This document shows, piece after piece, positions 1 through 5,882 of a stretch of 7,324 bases of DNA (positions are counted from its first letter, which is position 1; each line of letters begins with the position of its first letter). Source of the stretch: Deltaproteobacteria bacterium. Its GTDB lineage: Bacteria; Desulfobacterota; Desulfobacteria; Desulfobacterales; SURF-15. The translations under genes and the position numbers were made by a program. The notes beneath the pieces were generated by a model. It searched no databases and was not told where the DNA came from. It saw only the letters and a list, made by a program, of their open reading frames with translations. Where the stretch lies: NCBI GenBank assembly GCA_024644775.1, contig JAHEHB010000283.1, positions 1-7,324 on the forward strand. The letters are read 5' to 3'.

Positions 1-1
1 A

Positions 2-754
2 ACATTCAAACGGCCTTTTGTTATTGCTCATAGAGGATACGAGGCAAAATACCCGGAGAATACGCTTTCCGCATTTAACGCGGCTGCGGATGCCGGTGCG
101 CGAATGATAGAAATGGACGTTCGACTAACCAAGGACCAAAAAGTGGTGATCATACACGATGAAAGACTGGAACGTACCACCGACGGCCACGGACTGGTTA
201 AGGATCATACACTTGAGGAACTAAAGCAACTGGACGCGGGCAGTTGGTTTCATCCCAGATTCGCTGGTGAACGAATACCCACATTGGAGGAAATCCTGAG
301 CAAGATGATGGGTCGCGCGCTTCTCAATATTGAAATCAAAGCCACCGAATATGACCCTAACCAGCCGCCCGATGCAATAGCGCAGCAGGTCGTCCAGCAT
401 ATCCAAGGGCAAAAAGCGCTTTCTTTTGTCCTAATATCCAGTTTTGAATCTAAAATACTTGAAAATATCACCGCGATGCAACGTACGGTGCCAATCGCAT
501 TGATTTCAAGCCGACCGGCAGATCAGGATACTTTAAAAATCTGTCAAAGTTTGAAAATTTTTTCCTGGCATCCCAAGTTGGATATCGTGACTCGGGATCA
601 GGTGAGAATGATGCATGAAGCAAATATTAAAGTGTTTCCCTACAATGTCAATTCATTGAAGGATTTTCAGAAAACCACTCAGATGGAAACCGATGGTGTA
701 ATTGTTGATGATTTAAAAATGATCAAGGAGGGGGAAGGACGTCGTGCCTTCTAA
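2..754 (+). CDS. Glycerophosphodiester phosphodiesterase, 5'-partial
   Basis: This enzyme hydrolyses glycerophosphodiesters from phospholipid turnover to sn-glycerol 3-phosphate and an alcohol. It is metal-dependent and has a TIM-barrel GDPD fold. The reading frame is open to the left edge, so the true start lies outside the window. The first ATG at 104 is internal, because the family's N-terminal motif is encoded before it. In visible numbering (residue 1 is the codon at 2-4), AHRG is at 9-12, PEN at 18-20, EMD at 37-39, HD at 52-53 and EIK at 111-113. These cover the catalytic histidines and metal-binding acidic residues. The C-terminal DGVIVDD matches the family's final strand. About 250 residues are visible, close to the usual 240-260, so probably only a few residues are missing. 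No signal peptide can be judged. The gene converges on the flagellar gene and shares bases 752-753 of its stop codon with that gene's stop. Substrate specificity is unknown. Confidence 0.93.
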   Translation, partial: TFKRPFVIAHRGYEAKYPENTLSAFNAAADAGARMIEMDVRLTKDQKVVIIHDERLERTTDGHGLVKDHTLEELKQLDAGSWFHPRFAGERIPTLEEILSKMMGRALLNIEIKATEYDPNQPPDAIAQQVVQHIQGQKALSFVLISSFESKILENITAMQRTVPIALISSRPADQDTLKICQSLKIFSWHPKLDIVTRDQVRMMHEANIKVFPYNVNSLKDFQKTTQMETDGVIVDDLKMIKEGEGRRAF

Positions 755-1104
755 CCTTTTATATCGATAATGCTTTTAAGCATCTCATCCTGTGTCTGAA
801 GGGTCTTTAGATTGGCTTCATAACTCCTTTGGGCAATGATGGTGTAAGGAATTTCCTCTGCCAAATTCACGTTGGACAACTCTTTTTCAATCGTTTCTTT
901 ACCGTTAACCTCATTGATAATCGGCCCAGGCGTGTCTATCTTCTCAACCGCCACCGCTACGTCATTTCTTTGACCTTCTGTGAGAATGGCCCGGCTTTTT
1001 TTAAATGCTTCCGATTGAACATTGGCAACATTGTTTGCCGTAACCCCCATCTTTTTACCGAATGCTTGAAGTGCGGAAATGGTGCTGCTGACCGAAGAAA
1101 TCAT
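751..1104 (-). CDS. Short flagellar basal-body rod/hook-type protein (FlgC/FlgG-like)
   Basis: A 117-residue protein built from the two conserved ends of flagellar axial (rod/hook) proteins. The N-terminal helix (about residues 1-32) carries NNVAN at 24-28 followed by a segment like that where rod proteins enter their variable core. The C-terminal block at 78-117 (NVNLAEE, AQRSYEAN, TQDEML, DIKG) matches the rod/hook C-terminal domain, which pairs with the N-terminal helix as a coiled coil. Only about 45 residues lie between, so the protein is shorter than typical FlgC (about 130-150) and much shorter than FlgG. FlgC itself is possible, but the solitary position outside a flagellar cluster fits an accessory or lineage-specific rod-like protein better. 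The ATG at 1104 has an AGGGAGG ribosome site nine bases upstream and a sigma-28-like promoter behind it. The stop overlaps that of the convergent phosphodiesterase. Family assignment is firm; the exact role is not. Confidence 0.85.
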   Translation of the reverse strand: MISSVSSTISALQAFGKKMGVTANNVANVQSEAFKKSRAILTEGQRNDVAVAVEKIDTPGPIINEVNGKETIEKELSNVNLAEEIPYTIIAQRSYEANLKTLQTQDEMLKSIIDIKG

Positions 1105-1113
1105 GATATCTTT

Positions 1114-1120
1114 CCTCCCT
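1114..1120 (-). promoter_or_regulatory. Ribosome binding site of the flagellar rod-like gene
   Basis: AGGGAGG on the minus strand, nine bases before the ATG at 1104. It supports that start codon over any downstream alternative. Confidence 0.8.
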
Positions 1121-1136
1121 TTTCTAACTCTCCTTT

Positions 1137-1164
1137 ATATCGGCTGATTTTCTGAAAAACTTAA
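1137..1164 (-). promoter_or_regulatory. Sigma-28 (FliA)-type flagellar promoter
   Basis: On the minus strand, TTAAGTTT (1157-1164) is followed after 12 bases by GCCGATAT (1137-1144). The enterobacterial FliA consensus is TAAAGTTT, 11 bases, GCCGATAA, so each box matches 7 of 8 positions. Read as TAAG with 15 bases to GCCGATAT, the spacing is exactly standard. The -10 box lies about 32 bases upstream of the start codon, leaving a short leader that contains the ribosome site. A FliA promoter before a flagellar gene is biologically coherent. That the promoter is active is inference. Confidence 0.65.
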
Positions 1165-1210
1165 ATATAATAACCTAATCCGGACAAACCGGTTGGAGCG
1201 AAGCGTAAAT

Positions 1211-1224
1211 CCCGTTTTAACGGG
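1211..1224. repeat. Small GC-capped inverted repeat CCCGTT-TT-AACGGG
   Basis: Perfect 6-bp arms around two bases. It is too short a hairpin with no T-run for a confident terminator, and could be an operator half-site pair. It lies just upstream of the flagellar promoter and far upstream of the aminotransferase. Confidence 0.4.
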
Positions 1225-1233
1225 GAATTGACT

Positions 1234-1268
1234 ATTGAAAATTGATTATTCAATCGAAAATATTCGAT
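1234..1268. repeat. Two adjoining inverted repeats, possible operator
   Basis: ATTGAA (1234-1239) pairs with TTCAAT (1249-1254) across nine bases. Directly following and overlapping it, ATCGAA (1253-1258) pairs perfectly with TTCGAT (1263-1268) across AATA. Both have 6-bp arms with a GAA/TTC core, which could be paired binding sites for a dimeric regulator of either divergent gene. In AT-rich DNA such short repeats also arise by chance. Confidence 0.35.
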
Positions 1269-1323
1269 CATTTGAAGATAGGGAGAAGTGGAATTCCGAG
1301 TTTTAAATCCGAGTGTATTCATG

Positions 1324-1352
1324 TTGATTAAACTTTTAAAATTCTTTATGAG
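1324..1352 (+). promoter_or_regulatory. Weak sigma-70-like promoter candidate for the aminotransferase operon
   Basis: TTGATT (1324-1329) and TATGAG (1347-1352) are separated by 17 bases; each matches the sigma-70 consensus at four of six positions. It lies about 65 bases before the start codon at 1419. The surrounding DNA is AT-rich, so chance matches are likely. Confidence 0.3.
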
Positions 1353-1418
1353 TAGTCAGTATCTTTGGTAATATGGTAAAAATGTTTCAATTCTGAAAAA
1401 TATCTATCTGATTTAATT

Positions 1419-2543
1419 ATGAAAATATTGCCCTTTCGATTGGAACGATTCTTTGCAAAACACGAATTCAAGGCGCCCTATTTGCTCAGTTGCTCGGACT
1501 GTGAAAGTTATAGCCTGCAAGCGCTGTTATCCATGGAGAATGGCGCCGAAGATGCGCTTAAACAGCTATGGCTCGGTTACACCGAATCTTTGGGGCATCC
1601 CGAATTAAGAGCTGAGATTTCAAGGCTTTATAATCATATTACCCCGGACCAAATACTGGTACACGCAGGCGCTGAAGAGGCTATTTTTAATTTTTTGAAT
1701 GTCACCCTTTCCCCGGAGGATCACGTCATCGTTCATTGGCCGGGATATCAATCGCTTTTTGAAGTTGCCAAATCCATCGGGTGCCAGGTAACCCAGTGGA
1801 AAACGTATCCGGAAGATAAATGGGAGCTGGATTTTGATTTTCTACGACAGCATCTTAAACCCAATACAAGATTAGTAATCGTTAACTGCCCCCATAATCC
1901 CACCGGCTACCAGATGACAAAATCGGAATTTCAAGAGTTGGTTTCACTATCTCAAACGCACGGTTTTCTGATATTTTCAGATGAAGTGTACCGGTATCTT
2001 GAGTACACTGAAGACGACAGGCTGCCGGCGCTATGCGACATCGATGCGCGTGGGATATCTTTAGGGGTGATGTCAAAGAGTTTTGGATTGGCGGGTCTGC
2101 GAATCGGCTGGATTGCGACGCAAAATACAGATGTGTTCAATCGACTTGCACAATATAAAGACTATACCACCATATGCAATAGTGCTCCGAGTGAATACCT
2201 GGCCACCATGGCCCTCAAACACAAAAACCAAATTCTAGCGAGAAATCAAGCCATCGTTCAGCAGAATCTCGGGCTCTTAAACCGTTTTTTCGAGAGATTT
2301 CCGGACACCATCAAATGGATTCCTCCTCAGGCGGGTCCCATCGCTTTTCCCGAGCTACGAATACCCCAGGATGCAGACACATTTTGCCAAGATCTGGTTA
2401 CTAAATCAGGTGTTCTGCTTCTTCCCGGATCATGCTACGATGCAAACTACAACGCTCATTTTCGCATCGGATTCGGTAGGCAAAATATGCCGGAGTGTAT
2501 CGAAAAACTAGAAGCATATCTGAAACAGCAAGGTTTATCTTAA
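1419..2543 (+). CDS. Fold-type I PLP-dependent aminotransferase (class I/II)
   Basis: A 374-residue cytoplasmic aminotransferase, close to the usual family size. Key residues are readable: NCPHNPTG at 156-163 (the PLP-contacting Asn), DEVY at 188-191 (the Asp bound to the pyridine nitrogen and the Tyr bound to the PLP oxygen), SKSFGLAGLRIGW starting at 219 with Lys220 as the Schiff-base lysine, and FRIGFG with Arg349, the usual substrate carboxylate-binding arginine. All catalytic positions are intact. The substrate cannot be told from sequence; the N-terminal region does not point to a well-characterised aspartate or aromatic aminotransferase. The ATG at 1419 has no recognisable Shine-Dalgarno sequence and no in-frame upstream ATG; the start is chosen because the PFRLERFF segment follows at once. 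The stop is 20 bases before the ThDP-enzyme gene, so the two form an operon. A PLP beta-lyase or decarboxylase activity is a less likely alternative. Confidence 0.9.
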   Translation: MKILPFRLERFFAKHEFKAPYLLSCSDCESYSLQALLSMENGAEDALKQLWLGYTESLGHPELRAEISRLYNHITPDQILVHAGAEEAIFNFLNVTLSPEDHVIVHWPGYQSLFEVAKSIGCQVTQWKTYPEDKWELDFDFLRQHLKPNTRLVIVNCPHNPTGYQMTKSEFQELVSLSQTHGFLIFSDEVYRYLEYTEDDRLPALCDIDARGISLGVMSKSFGLAGLRIGWIATQNTDVFNRLAQYKDYTTICNSAPSEYLATMALKHKNQILARNQAIVQQNLGLLNRFFERFPDTIKWIPPQAGPIAFPELRIPQDADTFCQDLVTKSGVLLLPGSCYDANYNAHFRIGFGRQNMPECIEKLEAYLKQQGLS

Positions 2544-2550
2544 AGAAAAA

Positions 2551-2557
2551 AAGGAGG
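2551..2557 (+). promoter_or_regulatory. Strong ribosome binding site fixing the ThDP-enzyme start
   Basis: AAGGAGG sits six bases before the ATG at 2564. It decides for this start against the in-frame ATG at 2495, which lies inside the aminotransferase gene and would add 23 residues that do not look like family sequence. The upstream gene lacks such a site, so the second cistron may be translated more efficiently. Confidence 0.9.
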
Positions 2558-2563
2558 TTTACT

Positions 2564-4201
2564 ATGAAGACGGCTGCTGCGATTGCAGAAATTTTGAAAC
2601 GGGAGGGTGTTGAAGTTTTAATCGGATATCCTGTCAATCCAATCATCGAGGCTGCTGCGGTGGCGGATATTCGAACCATCATGGTCCGCCAGGAACGTAT
2701 CGGCCTGCACATGGCCGATGCCATTAGCCGTATCACCTCCGGGAATCGCATCGGTGTATTTGCGATGCAATATGGGCCGGGATGTGAGAACGCATTTGGT
2801 GGCGTGGCCCAGGCGTATGCAGACTCGGTACCACTCATCGTTTTAGGAGGCGGTTATCCTCGGATTATGGCCAATGTTCCCCCCAATTTCAACGCGTTCA
2901 TCAATTATCAACACATTACTAAATGGACCGAGCAGGTTCCCACGGCGCCCGCCATTCCGGACATCATGCGTCGCGCTTTCACGCAAGCAAAAAACGGACG
3001 CCCCGGACCCGTTCTTATTGAAATACCCAAGGATGTTTGGGAAGAAGATATTCCGGAACCCATCGACTATACACCGGTATTGAAAACACGCACCGCACCG
3101 GATCCCCAGGCGGTCAAAGAAGTGGCGAAGGTACTTTGTGACGCCAAACGGCCGGTTATCTATGTGGGGCAAGGTGTGCACTATGCCGGTGCATGGCAGC
3201 AACTGAAAGATTTCGCCGAATTGTTGGGAATACCGGTTACAACGAGTCTTCAAGGCAAAAGCGCGTTTCCGGAAAACCACCCGCTCTATCTAGGATCCGG
3301 GGGACGATCGTTTCCAAAAACGGTACGTCACTTTTTGCAGGAGGCGGATGTTATCTTCGGAATCGGTTGCAGCTTTACTCAAACGATATTCGGGACCCCG
3401 ATGCCTGCAGGTAAAACCGTCATCCATGCCACCCTGGATACAACAGACCTAAACAAAGATATCCAAGCATCTTACGGCCTCATCGGTGATGCCAAGCTCA
3501 CATTGGAAGAACTTATTTCGGAAGTAAAGACCATCATCGATAGTAAGCGCCCTGAACCCAACGGAAATGTTACAAAAGAGATCAAACAGGTCAAATCTGA
3601 ATGGCTGGAAAAATGGATGCCAAAGCTTACCTCAGATGAGATACCCCTTTCACCCTACCGTATCATTTGGGACATCATGCACACCGTTGATCGGGAAAAT
3701 ACCATCATAACGCACGACTCAGGGAGTCCCCGAGATCAAATGACCCCATTTTGGGAAGCCATCGCACCGATGACCTATATCGGCTGGGGAAAAAGTACAC
3801 AGCTGGGTTACGGCCTTGGATTGGCAATAGGAGCGAAGCTGGCGGCACCGGAAAAACTATGTATTAACGTCATGGGAGATGCTGCCATCGGAATGACGGG
3901 AATGGATTTTGAAACGGCAGTACGCGAACGCATTCCGATTCTCACCATCCTCCTTAATAATTTTTGTATGGCAATCGAGCTACCGATCATGCAGGTGGCA
4001 ACAGAAAAGTATCGTAGCACGGACATCTCGGGAAATTATTCCGAAATGGCGAAGGCATTCGGTGGTCATGGAGAGCGGGTTACCGAACCGGCCGAAATCA
4101 TTCCGGCCCTAAAACGCTGCATTCAAAAAACAGAGGAAGGAATACCGACGCTTCTTGAGTTTATCACCGCAAAAGAAATCGAATACTCTCTGTATCGATA
4201 G
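2564..4201 (+). CDS. ThDP-dependent enzyme, acetolactate synthase/2-oxo acid decarboxylase superfamily
   Basis: A 545-residue cytoplasmic enzyme of the three-domain POX/acetolactate synthase type. It has an N-terminal PYR domain (about 1-170), a central domain (about 185-320) and a C-terminal PP domain (about 365-540). The PYR domain has Glu44 in VRQERIG, the expected activating glutamate, and a QYGPGCENAFGGV stretch equivalent to the GPG loop of the family. The ThDP/Mg motif is GDA at 438-440 running to NN at 465-466 (normally GDG...NN), with the ETAVR helix between. The family's FGxPG near the start is replaced by IGYPVNP. The reaction cannot be assigned: it could decarboxylate a 2-oxo acid, ligate two carbonyl compounds, or act on a CoA or sulfonated substrate. 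It does not resemble the N-terminus of sulfoacetaldehyde acetyltransferase as I know it. Co-transcription with an aminotransferase suggests its substrate is a 2-oxo acid or aldehyde made by that enzyme. Biosynthetic acetolactate synthase is less likely, as no small regulatory subunit gene follows. Confidence 0.88.
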   Translation: MKTAAAIAEILKREGVEVLIGYPVNPIIEAAAVADIRTIMVRQERIGLHMADAISRITSGNRIGVFAMQYGPGCENAFGGVAQAYADSVPLIVLGGGYPRIMANVPPNFNAFINYQHITKWTEQVPTAPAIPDIMRRAFTQAKNGRPGPVLIEIPKDVWEEDIPEPIDYTPVLKTRTAPDPQAVKEVAKVLCDAKRPVIYVGQGVHYAGAWQQLKDFAELLGIPVTTSLQGKSAFPENHPLYLGSGGRSFPKTVRHFLQEADVIFGIGCSFTQTIFGTPMPAGKTVIHATLDTTDLNKDIQASYGLIGDAKLTLEELISEVKTIIDSKRPEPNGNVTKEIKQVKSEWLEKWMPKLTSDEIPLSPYRIIWDIMHTVDRENTIITHDSGSPRDQMTPFWEAIAPMTYIGWGKSTQLGYGLGLAIGAKLAAPEKLCINVMGDAAIGMTGMDFETAVRERIPILTILLNNFCMAIELPIMQVATEKYRSTDISGNYSEMAKAFGGHGERVTEPAEIIPALKRCIQKTEEGIPTLLEFITAKEIEYSLYR

Positions 4202-4241
4202 TACATCCTCTTTCGTTAGCCCGTATCATCCGTGTTTGCCG

Positions 4242-4276
4242 TTGATAAGCCTGAAATGATCGCTCAGGCTTATCAA
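4242..4276. terminator. Perfect 13-bp hairpin between convergent genes, putative bidirectional terminator
   Basis: TTGATAAGCCTGA (4242-4254) and TCAGGCTTATCAA (4264-4276) are exact reverse complements around a nine-base loop. The hairpin lies 40 bases after the ThDP-enzyme stop and about 65 bases after the sulfatase stop, where transcription from both sides should end. Neither side has a clear T-run, so it is not a canonical intrinsic terminator. It may instead stabilise 3' ends or act with Rho. The rest of 4202-4341 shows nothing else. Confidence 0.6.
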
Positions 4277-4341
4277 TGACCATCGTCGGTCTTCGGCGCT
4301 GTCTGCGTTAATGCTTGATCCTCGTCTATCCTTATGACAAA

Positions 4342-5661
4342 TTATCTTCTCAAGGTAGGAACGGCCTTTGTCGGTGTGGTCCGGCCCTGTCTTCGTTTAG
4401 CCATCTCAAGTAACGCATGTTCCGCCACCTCGATACCGAAGTCATCATCGATCTCCTGTGCGTATTTTTTCAACTCCGCAGCCAGGGTTTCAATAACGTC
4501 CGTAAACGGTGGGAAATGGTCATACTGGTCGTGTTTGTCCTTTCGGGGTGTCTCATAGATATTCAGTTCTTCCTCGGGATCGTTTTCAAGATCATATAGT
4601 TCATTGCCGGATCCGTAAGCATTGACCAGGTGGGGGTATTTGCTCAAGATAAGCTTCCACCTATCGGTGCGGATACATCGCTGCTCGATATCGTTAAACC
4701 GGGTGATATTTTGTACGTAAAACGACTTTCTCCAGGGTACCGCATTCCCTTCAAGAATCGGTACAAAGCTGGCGCCTTGTAAATAGTCCGGCAAATCGAG
4801 TTCTGTCCATTCGAGAATGGAAGGCATCAGATCTTGCAGGCCGACCATTTGATTGACGGTTGTTCCCGGCTTAACGTTTCCTGGAAATCTCACAATAAAC
4901 GGAATCCGAATCACCTCTTCATGACAAACAAATTTGTGGGTTCCATCGTCTCTGTAATTAAAGGTGTCTCCATGATCCGAAAGATATATAAGAACAGTAT
5001 TTTCCGAAAGCTCAAGGTCATCCAACGCGCGAACGATTCTTCCGACATTTTCGTCTAAAGCGCTGACCGCTGCATAGTAGCCTGGATTGGGTATTCCACG
5101 TCCTCTGTATAGATCCATAAACCGTTTGGGGGCTGTATAGGGGTCGTGCGGCGGATAAAAACCGTTTACCGCTATAAACGGCTTTCCGGAAGCCTGTTGA
5201 TCCTTCATGAATGCAATCATCTGATCGGTTTGAACATCCGGTTTGTATTCGCCGTTCAATTTACCGTCGACCCAATGCCCGCCTATGGAGTTAAATCCTT
5301 CCCAAACATCGAACATTCCCGGATCTTCATCTCCCAAATGCCACTTTCCGAAGTAAGCCGTCGTGTAAACGTTTCCCCTTAATATCTCAAACAGTGTATG
5401 GTTTTCCCGTGATAACTCTTTTAAAACATTATCGACATTGTAAACATTGTATCTGACGCGATGCCGATGGGGATAGACACCGGTCCACATGGTGGCGCGG
5501 ACCGGTGTGCAAACCGGCCAGCAGGTGAAGCTGTTTTTGAAATTGGCGCCTTCTTGCGCCATTCTATCCAGATGTGGTGTCGAAACGAATTCATTACCAT
5601 TGCATCCCAGCGAATCCCATCGTTGTTGATCTGAGAATAAAATGACGAAATTTGGTTTCAT
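4342..5661 (-). CDS. Cys-type sulfatase (alkaline phosphatase superfamily), cytoplasmic
   Basis: A 439-residue hydrolase of sulfate esters. The sulfatase signature C-T-P-V-R is at 51-55; Cys51 would be converted to formylglycine, the catalytic nucleophile. Metal-site residues appear as Asp11 in FSDQQ (the second family Asp is Gln12) and Asp229-His230 in SDHGD. GKWHLG at 105-110 supplies Lys106 and His108; PPHDPY at 170-175 and THK at 241-243 complete the active site. The N-terminus (MKPNFVILFSDQQ) starts directly in the first beta strand with no signal peptide, so a cytoplasmic location is expected, unlike many polysaccharide sulfatases. No formylglycine-generating enzyme or anSME is encoded in the window. 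The natural substrate is unknown; choline-sulfatase-like, small alkyl or aryl sulfatase, or phosphonate monoester hydrolase are all possible. The ATG at 5661 has GGAG 12 bases upstream, a somewhat long spacing. It lies 221 bp downstream of the aldehyde oxidoreductase on the same strand. Confidence 0.92.
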   Translation of the reverse strand: MKPNFVILFSDQQRWDSLGCNGNEFVSTPHLDRMAQEGANFKNSFTCWPVCTPVRATMWTGVYPHRHRVRYNVYNVDNVLKELSRENHTLFEILRGNVYTTAYFGKWHLGDEDPGMFDVWEGFNSIGGHWVDGKLNGEYKPDVQTDQMIAFMKDQQASGKPFIAVNGFYPPHDPYTAPKRFMDLYRGRGIPNPGYYAAVSALDENVGRIVRALDDLELSENTVLIYLSDHGDTFNYRDDGTHKFVCHEEVIRIPFIVRFPGNVKPGTTVNQMVGLQDLMPSILEWTELDLPDYLQGASFVPILEGNAVPWRKSFYVQNITRFNDIEQRCIRTDRWKLILSKYPHLVNAYGSGNELYDLENDPEEELNIYETPRKDKHDQYDHFPPFTDVIETLAAELKKYAQEIDDDFGIEVAEHALLEMAKRRQGRTTPTKAVPTLRR

Positions 5662-5673
5662 TATCGCATGACA

Positions 5674-5679
5674 CTCCTT
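5674..5679 (-). promoter_or_regulatory. Ribosome binding site of the sulfatase, long spacing
   Basis: AAGGAG on the minus strand, about 12 bases before the ATG at 5661, longer than the usual 5-9. An out-of-frame ATG lies at better spacing between them and would encode only Met-Arg before a TAA that overlaps the sulfatase ATG (TAATG). No other in-frame start is nearby, so 5661 stands. Confidence 0.55.
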
Positions 5680-5751
5680 TTTAAGTTTTTCATCTTAAGC
5701 CCGCTTCTCCTCTCGAAAGAAAAGAGCCGTAAAGATAAAACGATTCGCTGA

Positions 5752-5780
5752 TGTATTGCAAAATGAAAATTAGGTGTCAA
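5752..5780 (-). promoter_or_regulatory. Candidate sigma-70 promoter for the sulfatase
   Basis: On the minus strand a perfect TTGACA -35 box (5775-5780) is followed after 17 bases by AATACA (5752-5757), a weak -10 match of three of six. It would start transcription about 85 bases before the sulfatase ATG. It suggests the sulfatase can be expressed separately from the upstream oxidoreductase gene. Confidence 0.4.
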
Positions 5781-5781
5781 G

Positions 5782-5806
5782 CCGGTTTCTGCAAATCGGT
5801 TTTTTT
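5782..5806 (+). terminator. Intrinsic terminator-like hairpin with T-run, plus strand
   Basis: CCGGTTT (5782-5788), loop CTGC, AAATCGG (5793-5799), then seven T (5800-5806). The 7-bp stem has one G-T wobble. This is a well-formed intrinsic terminator on the plus strand, yet both flanking genes are on the minus strand, and read in their direction the hairpin has no T-tail. It may end an antisense or small transcript rising from the left, shielding the oxidoreductase gene, or may be coincidental. Confidence 0.5.
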
Positions 5807-5832
5807 CTTGACGGATAATTGGATTATCTTTA

Positions 5833-5852
5833 AAGCTGACGTGGCTCAACTT
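5833..5852 (-). terminator. Weak hairpin after the aldehyde oxidoreductase gene
   Basis: On the minus strand AAGTTGA and TCAGCTT form a 7-bp stem with one wobble pair around a six-base loop, followed by TTTAAAG. It lies about 30 bases after the oxidoreductase stop. The stem is short and the T-run is poor, so it would at most attenuate transcription toward the sulfatase. Confidence 0.3.
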
Positions 5853-5882
5853 GCGCTTTCTATATTACCAGATATAACAATT

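Larger units (their letters stand above)
1105..1418. other. Divergent intergenic region, AT-rich, with small inverted repeats
   Basis: This 314-bp region separates the flagellar gene (minus strand) from the aminotransferase operon (plus strand), so it must hold both promoters. I see no convincing reading frame in it. The left part holds the ribosome site and sigma-28-like promoter of the flagellar gene. The centre (1211-1268) holds three short inverted repeats, annotated separately. The right part (1320-1418) is very AT-rich and has a weak sigma-70-like candidate for the operon. TCCGAG also occurs twice as a short direct repeat near 1295-1313. Confidence 0.7.
5662..5882. other. Intergenic region between oxidoreductase and sulfatase genes
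   Basis: This 221-bp, same-strand gap is larger than expected inside an operon. From right to left it holds a weak hairpin after the oxidoreductase, the small palindrome GATAAT-TGG-ATTATC (5814-5828), a plus-strand terminator-like hairpin, a minus-strand TTGACA promoter candidate, and the sulfatase ribosome site. A 62-codon minus-strand frame spans part of it but shows no recognisable protein features. Confidence 0.6.

Noticed and set aside
104..106. First ATG of the phosphodiesterase frame as its start
   Set aside because: The essential HRG and PEN motifs are encoded before it, and the frame is open to the window edge.
829..1155. 108-codon plus-strand open frame over the flagellar gene
   Set aside because: It is antisense to the rod-like protein, whose conserved ends and ribosome site are clear. 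The translation resembles no protein.
2495..2563. Upstream in-frame ATG that would extend the ThDP enzyme by 23 residues
   Set aside because: It overlaps the aminotransferase coding region, adds a basic tail unlike the family, and is outcompeted by the ATG with AAGGAGG six bases upstream.
2401..3280. Two 145-codon minus-strand open frames across the ThDP-enzyme gene
   Set aside because: Both are antisense to a well-supported enzyme gene and have no recognisable protein features or convincing ribosome sites.
2564..4201. Sulfoacetaldehyde acetyltransferase, which with the aminotransferase would give a taurine pathway
   Set aside because: The N-terminal region does not resemble Xsc as I know it, and no phosphotransacetylase or taurine transport gene is in the window.
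5661..5849. 62-codon minus-strand frame whose stop overlaps the sulfatase start (TAATG)
   Set aside because: The overlap could allow translational coupling, but the peptide has no recognisable features, no clear ribosome site was seen at its first ATG, and the frame crosses the promoter candidate and hairpins.
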